Source of the DNA: Thermoplasmata archaeon
Lineage (GTDB): Archaea > Thermoplasmatota > E2 > DHVEG-1
DNA length: 6,626 bases
NCBI GenBank assembly: GCA_030641605.1
Contig: DAOWHD010000071.1
Location: 1 to 6,626, forward strand
Direction: 5' to 3'
Below, piece by piece: positions 1-5,993 of the stretch. The notes below the pieces were generated by a model, which did no database searches, was not told the DNA's origin, and saw only the letters and a program-made list of their open reading frames with translations. The first letter of the stretch is position 1; every line of letters starts with the position of its first letter. Both the position numbers and the translations under genes were made by a program.

Positions 1-253
1 AATCGTAACGCTTTCGGACGGCTCCACAATAGTAACTGGATCTTTCAGTGGTTCAGCGACATGGGGGACAGGCGAAAATGCCGAAACTGTTCTGGTTTCA
101 GATGGTGGTGACGATATTTTCGTGGCCAAGCACAATTCCGACGGCACTATCGCATGGGCGAAACGTGCAGGTGGGATGTATTATAAGGATGCAGGCCAGG
201 GAATCGTAACGCTTTCGGACGGCTCCACAATAGTAACTGGATATTTCAGTGGT
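1..253 (+). repeat. 201-bp-period direct repeat in the propeller coding region
   Basis: Positions 1-52 and 202-253 match at 51 of 52 bases; the single difference is C at 42 against A at 243. The repeat unit is one propeller blade of 67 codons and probably continues left of the window. The identity is far higher than protein selection alone needs, which points to recent duplication or gene conversion. Confidence 0.85.
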
Positions 254-985
254 ATTGCAGATTTTGGCCCATACACTCTAACCAGCCAAAGCCAAAGATA
301 TAGTGATGTTTTTGTTGCAAAGTTATCTGATGATGGTGTAAATTTTCCTCCAAACACTCCTAGCAAACCTTCAGGACCCAGTTCGGGGAATACTGGTACG
401 TCATTAACGTTTTCGACTAGTGCCACTGATCCTGATGGTGATGCTGTTAAATATGGCTGGGATTGGGGTGGCGATGGTACAGTTGATGAGTGGAGTGGTC
501 TTATGAGTAGTGGAAGTACTGATACTAGGTCTCATACTTGGATAATAGTTGGAACGTATACTGTGCAAGTAAAGGCAGAAGATTCAAATGGTGGTCAAAG
601 TACTTTTTCATCTGCAAAAACAGTTGTAATATCTGATAATAACCCACCAAATAGGCCGGCGTGTTCATATGATCGTTCCAGTGATCAACTACGAGTTTCT
701 GCTACTGATCCGGATGGAGATCAAATAAAATATGGTGTTGATTGGGATAATGATGGAACGGTTGATCAGTGGACGGGCTTAGTTCCGAGTGGTACGCAGC
801 AAAGCATAAGTTGTGGTGGAAGAACAGGTACTGCGGCAGTAGTTGCTGAAGATGAACACGGTGCTCAAAGTGATTGGGTTTCAATAAAATCAAAAAACAA
901 ACCATACATCAACACACCATTCCTCCAATTCCTTGAAAACCATCAACATATGTTCCCACTGCTACGACAACTGCTGGAACTGTAA
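2..985 (+). CDS. Secreted repeat protein, 3' part: SBBP-like propeller repeats, two PKD/Ig-like domains and a hydrophobic tail
   Basis: The frame is open to the left edge, so the start is outside the window; the GTG at 122 lies inside a repeat and is not a start. The visible 327 residues begin with SBBP-like beta-propeller repeats (residues 1-17, then about 33-84, with a third FVAK strand near 104-107). Their pattern is DxFVAKxxxDG...GxGIVTLSDGSTIVTG, with a 67-residue period. Two related PKD/Ig-like domains follow (about 118-212 and 213-296). Each carries a DPDGD motif and a DW..DGTVD.W motif, which may bind calcium. The second domain has two cysteines (221 and 271) that could pair. A 29-residue tail (299-327) is rich in Leu and Phe and ends the protein without a typical PGF-CTERM signal. 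Such proteins are usually exported surface or adhesive proteins in archaea and bacteria. Partner and substrate are unknown. Export is inferred, since the signal peptide is not in view. Confidence 0.85.
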   Translation: MVTLSDGSTIVTGSFSGSATWGTGENAETVLVSDGGDDIFVAKHNSDGTIAWAKRAGGMYYKDAGQGIVTLSDGSTIVTGYFSGIADFGPYTLTSQSQRYSDVFVAKLSDDGVNFPPNTPSKPSGPSSGNTGTSLTFSTSATDPDGDAVKYGWDWGGDGTVDEWSGLMSSGSTDTRSHTWIIVGTYTVQVKAEDSNGGQSTFSSAKTVVISDNNPPNRPACSYDRSSDQLRVSATDPDGDQIKYGVDWDNDGTVDQWTGLVPSGTQQSISCGGRTGTAAVVAEDEHGAQSDWVSIKSKNKPYINTPFLQFLENHQHMFPLLRQLLEL

Positions 986-1017
986 TAGAGGCCTAAAAAC
1001 CTCTACCTTTCTTTTTT
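986..1017 (+). terminator. Hairpin plus T-run terminator after the repeat-protein gene
   Basis: Directly after the stop codon, TAGAGG (986-991) pairs perfectly with CCTCTA (1000-1005) across an 8-nt loop. The pyrimidine run CCTTTCTTTTTT (1006-1017) follows. Archaeal termination needs mainly the U-rich run; the hairpin makes this the clearest terminator in the window. Confidence 0.65.
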
Positions 1018-1262
1018 AAAAATAATTGCACAAAGCAGCTAATAGTGGTTTGTTTCAAAATCAATTTTATTCAATTAGAATAATTATTATTGTCTTTGTA
1101 AATCTGTAATTTAACATGATGCTGTGAACGTACCATATCTATATGACATGTTTTATCTCTCCATATTCCAATATATCTTTCACCTTTTTAAATATGATGA
1201 TGAATATTACATTCTGTAAAAATCAGCAATATCCCAACCAAACCCATTTTAGAAAATCATAA

Positions 1263-1270
1263 TTTAATTA
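1263..1270 (+). promoter_or_regulatory. Candidate TATA box for the dCMP deaminase gene
   Basis: TTTAATTA is the best TATA-like octamer upstream of the ATG at 1302. With the usual archaeal spacing of about 26 nt, transcription would begin near 1292 and leave a leader of about 10 nt with no SD sequence. Evidence is positional only. Confidence 0.35.
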
Positions 1271-1301
1271 AGTACATCACACCATTATCCTTTTGATTTT
1301 T

Positions 1302-1802
1302 ATGGACGACAGACCATCATACGATGAATACTTTATGGAAATGGCCTATTTGGTATCAAAGAGAAGCACATGCCTAAGAAGAAGCGTAGGTGCAATACTT
1401 GTAAAAAACAAACACATACTGAGCACAGGATATAATGGTGCTCCAAAAGGCTTTAAACATTGTTCAGAAGTGGGTTGTCTTAGGGACAAACTAGGGATTC
1501 CGTCTGGCGAAAGGCATGAAATATGCAGGGGCCTCCACGCAGAGCAAAATGCAATTATTCAGGCGGCAGTTTTTGGAGTTTCTATAAAGGATTCCGTATT
1601 GTATTGTACAAATGCCCCTTGTGTTGTTTGTGCCAAAATGCTTATCAATGCTGGGATTAAGGAGATAGTATTCTCAGGCAATTACCCAGATGCTCTTGCA
1701 AAGAAAATGCTCGATGAAAGCAAAATAAAAGTGAGAAAGGGCAACTATAAAAATAATAAACCGGTCAATAACACAAAAAGTAATCCAAAATCGAAAAAAT
1801 AA
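1302..1802 (+). CDS. dCMP deaminase (zinc-dependent cytidine/deoxycytidylate deaminase family, ComEB-like)
   Basis: Predicted to deaminate dCMP to dUMP in the cytoplasm, supplying the substrate of thymidylate synthase. The 166-residue protein has the catalytic zinc motif HAE (79-81, proton-shuttling Glu81) and PCVVC (106-110; zinc ligands Cys107 and Cys110). The N-terminal [11 protein letters not shown] block (21-31) and TGYNGAP (42-48) are typical of the dCMP branch, as opposed to tRNA or guanine deaminases. Extra conserved-looking residues Cys24, Cys54, Cys59, His72 and Cys75 could form the second, structural zinc site known in phage T4 dCMP deaminase. I chose ATG 1302 because it begins [12 protein letters not shown], the usual start of the family; an in-frame TTG at 1293 adds only three residues. 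The last 20 or so residues form a Lys/Asn-rich tail beyond the normal domain. It appears to be monocistronic, since the next gene has its own promoter. Confidence 0.92.
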   Translation: MDDRPSYDEYFMEMAYLVSKRSTCLRRSVGAILVKNKHILSTGYNGAPKGFKHCSEVGCLRDKLGIPSGERHEICRGLHAEQNAIIQAAVFGVSIKDSVLYCTNAPCVVCAKMLINAGIKEIVFSGNYPDALAKKMLDESKIKVRKGNYKNNKPVNNTKSNPKSKK

Positions 1803-1803
1803 G

Positions 1804-1850
1804 AAAAATATAAATACTCATATATGATTGGCTATCATGAGGAGAGAGGA
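1804..1850 (+). promoter_or_regulatory. Promoter, possible operator and SD site of the regulator gene
   Basis: An A-rich BRE-like stretch and TATAAATA (1809-1816) lie just after the dCMP deaminase stop. The usual spacing predicts transcription from about 1838. A perfect inverted repeat, ATGAT-TGGCT-ATCAT (1824-1838), sits between the TATA box and that start, where a repressor would block initiation. A purine-rich GAGGAGAGAGGA (1839-1850) provides a strong SD site right before the ATG at 1853. The operator role is inferred. Confidence 0.5.
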
Positions 1851-1852
1851 TA

Positions 1853-2236
1853 ATGAAGCGAAGAAGATCGTTTGTATTAGATGAAAAAGACGAAAGAGCA
1901 GTTGAACTGTTTGCTGACCTAGGGATGCCAAAAAACCTTGCTAAAACACTTATGTTCATTTCACAGGTGGATGAGTGTCGCTCTGCGGAAGTTGAACAGG
2001 GAGCAGATCTAAGGCAACCTGAGGTTAGTGTAGCAATGCAGGAACTTAGGCGAAGAGGATGGGCAAAAAAAAGGGATTTGAAAAAAGAGGGAAAAGGAAG
2101 ACCCGTTCACATTTATAAGCTCACCAAGAGATTGCCAGAAATACTTAACAGCTTCGAAAAAGATAAGATGAAGCAGGTTGAAAATATTAGAAAGGATCTG
2201 ACGAATCTGCAAAGCATGATCAAAGATTATAAATAA
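1853..2236 (+). CDS. Winged-helix transcriptional regulator (MarR/TrmB-like, archaeal)
   Basis: A 127-residue DNA-binding protein. The helix-turn-helix lies at about 27-68 (MPKNLAKTLMFI..., then ADLRQPEVSVAMQELRRRGW). A basic wing follows, with the GKGRPVHIYKL signature at 80-90. A charged amphipathic helix at about 97-127 probably forms a dimerising coiled coil. The N-terminus is very basic (MKRRR). There is no ligand-binding domain, so any signal must act through a partner or directly on the winged helix. I recall this short family as widespread in euryarchaea, but know no characterised target. The start is fixed by the strong SD at 1841-1850. An inverted repeat in its own promoter suggests autoregulation. 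Its two neighbours have their own promoters, so shared control with them is possible but not shown. Confidence 0.85.
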   Translation: MKRRRSFVLDEKDERAVELFADLGMPKNLAKTLMFISQVDECRSAEVEQGADLRQPEVSVAMQELRRRGWAKKRDLKKEGKGRPVHIYKLTKRLPEILNSFEKDKMKQVENIRKDLTNLQSMIKDYK

Positions 2237-2278
2237 AATCTTTCGTTGCTGGCAGATTTATCTTCCTTTTATTCTTTC
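2222..2278 (+). terminator. Weak hairpin and T-rich terminator of the regulator gene
   Basis: AAAGATT (2222-2228) pairs with AATCTTT (2237-2243), overlapping the stop codon, and a pyrimidine-rich stretch follows (about 2259-2278). The stem is all but one pair A-T, so the hairpin is weak. The T-rich part alone could end an archaeal transcript. Confidence 0.35.
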
Positions 2279-2279
2279 G

Positions 2280-2288
2280 TTTAAAAAA
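2280..2288 (+). promoter_or_regulatory. TATA box of the M24 peptidase gene
   Basis: TTTAAAAAA lies about 34 nt (centre to start) before the ATG at 2318. The expected transcription start is therefore about 2308-2312, giving a leader of roughly 5-10 nt. No SD sequence precedes the ATG. Confidence 0.45.
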
Positions 2289-2317
2289 CATTGTACTTCT
2301 TATTCTACATTGATAAT

Positions 2318-3418
2318 ATGGGAATAAAGCAAAGGTCTGGAAATATTTTTGATAATTTGGACAATAAGCCTGATGCAATAGTAATAGAGAATTACTGTGA
2401 ACCTTACATAGATGATAATTTTTTTTATATCACTGGTCTAAAAAAAGGCATTTTTGAAGGATGCGCTGCTGTTTTATTTCCAGATAGGAACACAGATCTC
2501 CTTGTTTCCGAACTTGAAGAAGAAAGTGCAAAGAAATCTAGTGCAAATTTAAAGACATACAGGGACCAAAATAGCTATAATAATGCATTAAGGGACTCTC
2601 TTTCCCACGTTAAAAGTATAGGACTAAATTTTGATAGAGTGTTGTATAGGAAATTTCAAGATCTAAAGAAGATGTTTCCAGATACAAAATTTGTAGATGT
2701 TTCAGATGGCTTTGTAAAAACAAGACTTGTAAAAGATAAAATTGAAATAGAAACAACCAAGAAAGCGTGTGAAATAGCAGATAAAGCAATGGAGAAGATT
2801 CCAGATTTTCTGCATGAAGGAATGTTTGAATTTGAATTAGCTGCAGAAATTGACCACTTAATGCAGAAAAATGGAGCAGATAAATCTGCTTTTGATACCA
2901 TATCATCTTTCGGAAAAAACACGGCGGAACCACATTATACCCATGGGACTACCAAATTGAGCAAAGGTGATTTTGTTTTATGTGATTTTGGTGCTTGTTA
3001 CAAAAAATATAATTCTGACATGACAAGAGTCTTTGTGTTTGGAAAAGCAAGCGAAAAGCAGAAAGCTATGCATAAAACTGTTTTAGATGCGCAAAGAATT
3101 GGTTTTGACCGAATAAAACCTGGCCTAAAAGCACAAGAGGTGCACAATTCAGTTAACACATACATTGATAACACAGAGTTTAAAGGTCGTTTTATTCATT
3201 CAACAGGCCATTCTATCGGTCTTTCTGTTCACGACGGTGGTGCAGGGTTCAGTCAAGATTGCGATATCGAATTAGAGGAGAACATGCTATTTACCGTCGA
3301 ACCCGGTGTTTACATACCCGGATTTGGTGGTGTAAGAATAGAAGATGACATTCTCGTAAAAAAAGATGGTATGGAGATATTGACAAAATCACCCAGAGAT
3401 CTTATAGAAATCCTATAA
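2318..3418 (+). CDS. pepQ: M24-family Xaa-Pro peptidase (aminopeptidase P or prolidase type)
   Basis: Cytoplasmic metallopeptidase that cleaves next to proline in short peptides. From ATG 2318 it has 366 residues, the normal length. The N-terminal creatinase-like domain (about 1-125) includes a substrate-side pocket. The C-terminal pita-bread domain (about 133-360) has all five metal ligands: Asp223 (CDFG), Asp234 (SDMTR), His298 (TGHSIG), Glu329 (VEPG) and Glu342 (RIEDD). The supporting histidines His206 (EPHYTHG) and His305 (VHDGG) are also present, so it should be active. Whether it is an aminopeptidase P or a strict dipeptidase cannot be read from sequence. An in-frame TTG at 2291 would add nine residues, but it lies upstream of the transcription start predicted from the TATA box at 2280. 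It is separated from its neighbours by promoters on both sides. Confidence 0.92.
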   Translation: MGIKQRSGNIFDNLDNKPDAIVIENYCEPYIDDNFFYITGLKKGIFEGCAAVLFPDRNTDLLVSELEEESAKKSSANLKTYRDQNSYNNALRDSLSHVKSIGLNFDRVLYRKFQDLKKMFPDTKFVDVSDGFVKTRLVKDKIEIETTKKACEIADKAMEKIPDFLHEGMFEFELAAEIDHLMQKNGADKSAFDTISSFGKNTAEPHYTHGTTKLSKGDFVLCDFGACYKKYNSDMTRVFVFGKASEKQKAMHKTVLDAQRIGFDRIKPGLKAQEVHNSVNTYIDNTEFKGRFIHSTGHSIGLSVHDGGAGFSQDCDIELEENMLFTVEPGVYIPGFGGVRIEDDILVKKDGMEILTKSPRDLIEIL

Positions 3419-3426
3419 ACGTCCCT

Positions 3427-3445
3427 ACTCTTTCTTGATTTTTCC
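3427..3445 (+). terminator. Pyrimidine-rich terminator after the M24 peptidase gene
   Basis: CTACTCTTTCTTGATTTTTC starts within 10 nt of the stop codon and has no hairpin. Oligo-U runs without a stem are enough for archaeal RNA polymerase, so this is a reasonable but unproven end site. Confidence 0.3.
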
Positions 3446-3451
3446 ATTACC

Positions 3452-3460
3452 TTTTTATTG
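3452..3460 (+). promoter_or_regulatory. Candidate TATA box of the glyA operon
   Basis: TTTTTATTG is the best TATA-like sequence before glyA. Its centre predicts transcription near 3482. That would give either a leaderless GTG start at 3482 or an ATG at 3491 with a leader of about 9 nt. No SD sequence is present. Confidence 0.3.
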
Positions 3461-3490
3461 CAATCATAGATTAGGGTTTTTGTGGTTTCT

Positions 3491-4786
3491 ATGAATTGGT
3501 ATAGCGAGGCTGAATATATCAGAAAACAAGCAATGAAAAACAACGAATTTTTCGCTAATTCGCTTCCAATGATAGCAAGTGAAAATGTTTTATCCCCCAT
3601 GTGTAGAGAAATGCTTATTAGCGATTTTCATGGCCGTTATGCAGAAGGTACACCTGGACATAGATACTATGAAGGATGCAACTTTTTTGATAACGTAGAG
3701 AGAAAAGCCATAGAACTTGCAGAAAAACTTTTCGACTGCACCTATGTTGATGTAAGACCAACTGCAGGGACAACTGCAAATATTGCAATTTTGAAAGCCC
3801 TCATGAAACCAGGGGAGACCGCAACAGTTTTAGATCTTGCCAACGGGGCCCACATCTCCTTTGGAAAATGGGGCGCAGCAGGAGTTAGAGGTATTAATCT
3901 TATTTCCTACCCATTCAATGACGAAGAAATGAATATCGATGTTGATGGTGCAGTGAAACTCATTAAAAAGGTAAAACCAAAACTTGCATTAAATGGACGG
4001 TCTGTCTTTTTGTTTCCAAGTCCAATTAAAGAAATTGCTGAGGCAGCTCATGAAGTAGGTGCATATCTTGTATATGATGCCGCACACGTTTTAGGTCTCA
4101 TTGCAGGAAAGCAATTTCAAGATCCATTACGGGAAGGCGCAGATGTAGTGAGTGGAAGCACACATAAGACCCTTCCGGGGCCACAAGGCGGAATGATCTT
4201 ATCAAACCATAAGGGAGATACAAAAGAAGATAAATCATTTCTAAGAAAATTAGGTTTCGGCGTGTTTCCAGGAGTCACTTCCTCCTACCATCTTCACCAT
4301 GTTGCAGCAAAGGCAATAGCATATGCCGAGCATCTTGAATTTGGAGAAGCATATGCAAAACAGATAATAAAAAACGCGCAGAGTTTAGCACAAGCCCTGT
4401 ATGAAAGAGGATTCAAGGTATTTGGAGAAAAGCTTGGCTTTACCAAATCTCACCAAATTTTACTCGAAATTGGCCCGGGGAAAGGAAAAGAAGCATCCAA
4501 AAAACTTGAGGATGCAGGCATTGTGACCAATATGAATACAATTCCTGGTGATGAAGATCCATTAAATCCATCAGGATTAAGATTGGGGACTCCTGAACTT
4601 ACAAGAATAGGAATGAAAGAAAAAGAGATGGATGAGGTCGCTGAATTCTATGAAAGGGCACTGCTGAAAAATGAAGATACGAAGAAAATAAGAAGCGATA
4701 TCAAAGAATTCAGAAAGGATTTCCAGGAACTCCATTACTGCTTCAAGGAAGGGTTCCATGGATACGATTTTCATAAATTGATATAG
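3491..4786 (+). CDS. glyA: Serine hydroxymethyltransferase
   Basis: PLP enzyme that converts serine and a reduced pterin (tetrahydrofolate or, in many archaea, tetrahydromethanopterin) to glycine and the methylene carrier. From ATG 3491 it has 431 residues, typical of the family. Visible hallmarks are the SENVLSP block, YAEGTPGHRYYEG (50-62, including the catalytic Glu52), the TAGTTAN phosphate region (91-97), Asp196 and His199 in VYDAAHVLG for the PLP ring, the Schiff-base lysine Lys226 in GSTHKTLPGPQGG, and Arg364 in SGLRLGTPE for the substrate carboxylate. Nothing essential is missing. GTG 3482 is an alternative start giving three extra residues. It probably heads an operon: the next gene starts 4 nt after its stop. 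The cofactor cannot be decided from this window. Confidence 0.96.
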   Translation: MNWYSEAEYIRKQAMKNNEFFANSLPMIASENVLSPMCREMLISDFHGRYAEGTPGHRYYEGCNFFDNVERKAIELAEKLFDCTYVDVRPTAGTTANIAILKALMKPGETATVLDLANGAHISFGKWGAAGVRGINLISYPFNDEEMNIDVDGAVKLIKKVKPKLALNGRSVFLFPSPIKEIAEAAHEVGAYLVYDAAHVLGLIAGKQFQDPLREGADVVSGSTHKTLPGPQGGMILSNHKGDTKEDKSFLRKLGFGVFPGVTSSYHLHHVAAKAIAYAEHLEFGEAYAKQIIKNAQSLAQALYERGFKVFGEKLGFTKSHQILLEIGPGKGKEASKKLEDAGIVTNMNTIPGDEDPLNPSGLRLGTPELTRIGMKEKEMDEVAEFYERALLKNEDTKKIRSDIKEFRKDFQELHYCFKEGFHGYDFHKLI

Positions 4787-4790
4787 AACC

Positions 4791-5342
4791 ATGATTATTG
4801 CTCTTACAGGTACACCTGGAACTGGAAAAACCTCTGCTTCAAAGGTTCTAGAGGAAAACAATTTTGAAGTGGTTGACTTAAACAAAATTGCAATTGAAAA
4901 AGGTTTTTCGATTGGCACGGATAGGAATAGAAATTCCAAAATAATTGATATTGAAAGATTAAACAATTACATAAAGGAAAGTTACAGTAAAAAGGATATA
5001 GTATTTATTGAGGGGCATCTATCACACCTCTTGGAAAGTGTTGACAAAACAATTGTTCTTAGGTGTCATCCTAGTGAATTAAGGAAACGTTTGTCTCATA
5101 AGGGATGGAAAAAAGAAAAAGTTAATGAGAATGTAGAAGCAGAAATGCTTGACATAATTTTATGTGAAACTGTGAACATTCACCCTGAAAAAAACATTTT
5201 CGAGATTGATACAACAGGAGAATCTGCAAAAGACGTGGCACGTTTAGTTATGGAAATAACCAAAAATGGCTTTAGGCATATGAAAAAATATAATATAGGA
5301 AGCATCGATTGGTCCGAAGAGATATTGAAGGATTTCAAATAA
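4791..5342 (+). CDS. AK6/Fap7-type adenylate kinase, probable small-subunit ribosome maturation factor
   Basis: A 183-residue P-loop kinase. Walker A is GTPGTGKT (7-14), right at the N-terminus. VVDLNKIA (27-34) and IDIERL (52-57) belong to the NMP-binding part. IEGHLSHLL (73-81) is the AK6 signature. A short LID helix follows (RKRLSHKGWKKEKVNENVEAE, about 97-117), and the IDWSEEIL tail near the C-terminus is typical of archaeal and eukaryotic AK6. Yeast Fap7 and its archaeal counterpart bind ribosomal protein S11/uS11 and act in 18S/16S rRNA maturation; the kinase also interconverts ATP, AMP and ADP. The ATG lies 4 nt after the glyA stop without an SD, so translation is probably coupled. It is a complete protein with no unusual changes. 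It is not the bacterial-type Adk, which would be longer. Confidence 0.9.
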   Translation: MIIALTGTPGTGKTSASKVLEENNFEVVDLNKIAIEKGFSIGTDRNRNSKIIDIERLNNYIKESYSKKDIVFIEGHLSHLLESVDKTIVLRCHPSELRKRLSHKGWKKEKVNENVEAEMLDIILCETVNIHPEKNIFEIDTTGESAKDVARLVMEITKNGFRHMKKYNIGSIDWSEEILKDFK

Positions 5343-5357
5343 CTGAGGCTGAGAAAC

Positions 5358-5993
5358 ATGGTTCTAGATGGTCAAAGGGAACGTATTGATCCCATTTTAT
5401 CAGTAATTGCAAAGAGGCTTTCGAAAGTTAACCCAGATACCTTGACTTGGATTGCCCTGTCGTTTGCATTTTTTGCAGGAATACTCTTCTATTTTTCTTC
5501 GCCTGAACAGGAGTTATCAAACTACTATCTTTTTTTTGCTGCGTTTTTTGTTTTCATGAATGGCCTTCTAGATGCCATTGATGGTAAAGTTGCAAAATTG
5601 GCTAATAAAACATCAAAGAGAGGGGATTTTCTTGATCATGCCTTAGACAGATATGGAGATGTTTTAATATTGGGGGGACTTGCATTAAGCCCATGGTGCC
5701 GATATCAAAGTATTGGTCTTCTTGCAATTGTTGGTATGTTGCTTACAAGCTATATGGGCACCCAGTCTCAGGCCGTTGGATACAAGCGGAATTACTCTGG
5801 ACTGCTAGGAAGGGCCGATAGACTTGTCCTTTTGATGATAGCCCCTACAATCCAGCACATATTACTTTACTATGCCATTCAAATGCCTTGGAATTTTAAT
5901 TTGTTGGAGTGGGTCCTTATATACTTTGCAGTAATGGGCAACATTACTGCCGTTCAACGATTTTATAGCACTTTTCGATGGTTTAAAAAGTAG
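5358..5993 (+). CDS. CDP-alcohol phosphatidyltransferase, probable archaetidylinositol phosphate synthase
   Basis: Integral membrane enzyme that transfers a CDP-activated lipid (in archaea CDP-archaeol) to an alcohol such as inositol phosphate, making polar ether lipids. The 211-residue protein has the family motif DAIDGKVAK...G...D...D with Asp72, Asp75, Gly76, Gly89, Asp93 and Asp97; these acidic residues hold the two metal ions. The usual Arg of the AR pair is Lys80. About six membrane segments are visible (near 30-47, 55-70, 101-118, 119-134, 155-173 and 182-199). GRADR (151-155) resembles the basic substrate-phosphate site of inositol-phosphate-using members, which favours archaetidylinositol phosphate synthase. 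Archaetidylglycerol- or archaetidylserine-type activity cannot be excluded. It lies 15 nt after the kinase gene, with a GAGG SD at 5345-5348, so it is the likely last gene of the glyA operon. Confidence 0.85.
   Translation: MVLDGQRERIDPILSVIAKRLSKVNPDTLTWIALSFAFFAGILFYFSSPEQELSNYYLFFAAFFVFMNGLLDAIDGKVAKLANKTSKRGDFLDHALDRYGDVLILGGLALSPWCRYQSIGLLAIVGMLLTSYMGTQSQAVGYKRNYSGLLGRADRLVLLMIAPTIQHILLYYAIQMPWNFNLLEWVLIYFAVMGNITAVQRFYSTFRWFKK

Larger units (their letters stand above)
986..1301. other. Non-coding gap between the repeat-protein gene and the dCMP deaminase gene
   Basis: This 316-bp stretch is AT-rich and holds no convincing gene. Besides the terminator at its left end and a promoter at its right end, it has a 17-bp inverted repeat, TTATTC-AATTA-GAATAA (1067-1083). 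It also has two overlapping ATGATGA sequences (1194-1203) that resemble a C box, but no CTGA D box follows at a usable distance. A 39-codon ATG frame (1143-1262) has no ribosome site and looks accidental. Confidence 0.6.

Noticed and set aside
122..124. GTG as the start of a 287-residue gene
   Set aside because: The same frame is open to the left edge and encodes the preceding propeller blade, so this is an internal Val codon of a longer partial gene.
1067..1083. TTATTC-n5-GAATAA inverted repeat as an operator or terminator
   Set aside because: All-AT except one pair, far from both neighbouring promoters and without a T-run. Such repeats are common in AT-rich DNA.
1194..1255. Possible box C/D guide RNA (two overlapping ATGATGA)
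   Set aside because: No CTGA D box or internal boxes at the needed spacing, and no terminal stem.
1143..1262. 39-codon ATG frame between the repeat-protein gene and the dCMP deaminase
   Set aside because: No ribosome site, no TATA at a fitting distance, and an odd composition (three Met in a row, no domain). It looks like chance.
1837..1884. 15-codon ORF overlapping the regulator start (MRREDNEAKK...)
   Set aside because: It arises from the purine-rich SD region and lies in another frame. Its ATG falls about where transcription is expected to begin, leaving no ribosome site, so it is probably accidental.
2291..2317. TTG start adding nine residues to the M24 peptidase
   Set aside because: It would fall upstream of the expected transcription start given the TATA box at 2280-2288, and a standard ATG follows.
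2610..2933. Minus-strand open frames of about 90-107 codons inside the peptidase gene
   Set aside because: They are shadows of a strongly supported + strand gene, with no domain or start signals. The same holds for the minus-strand frames at 181-426, 702-905, 1765-1959, 2009-2212, 3310-3600 and 4577-4966.
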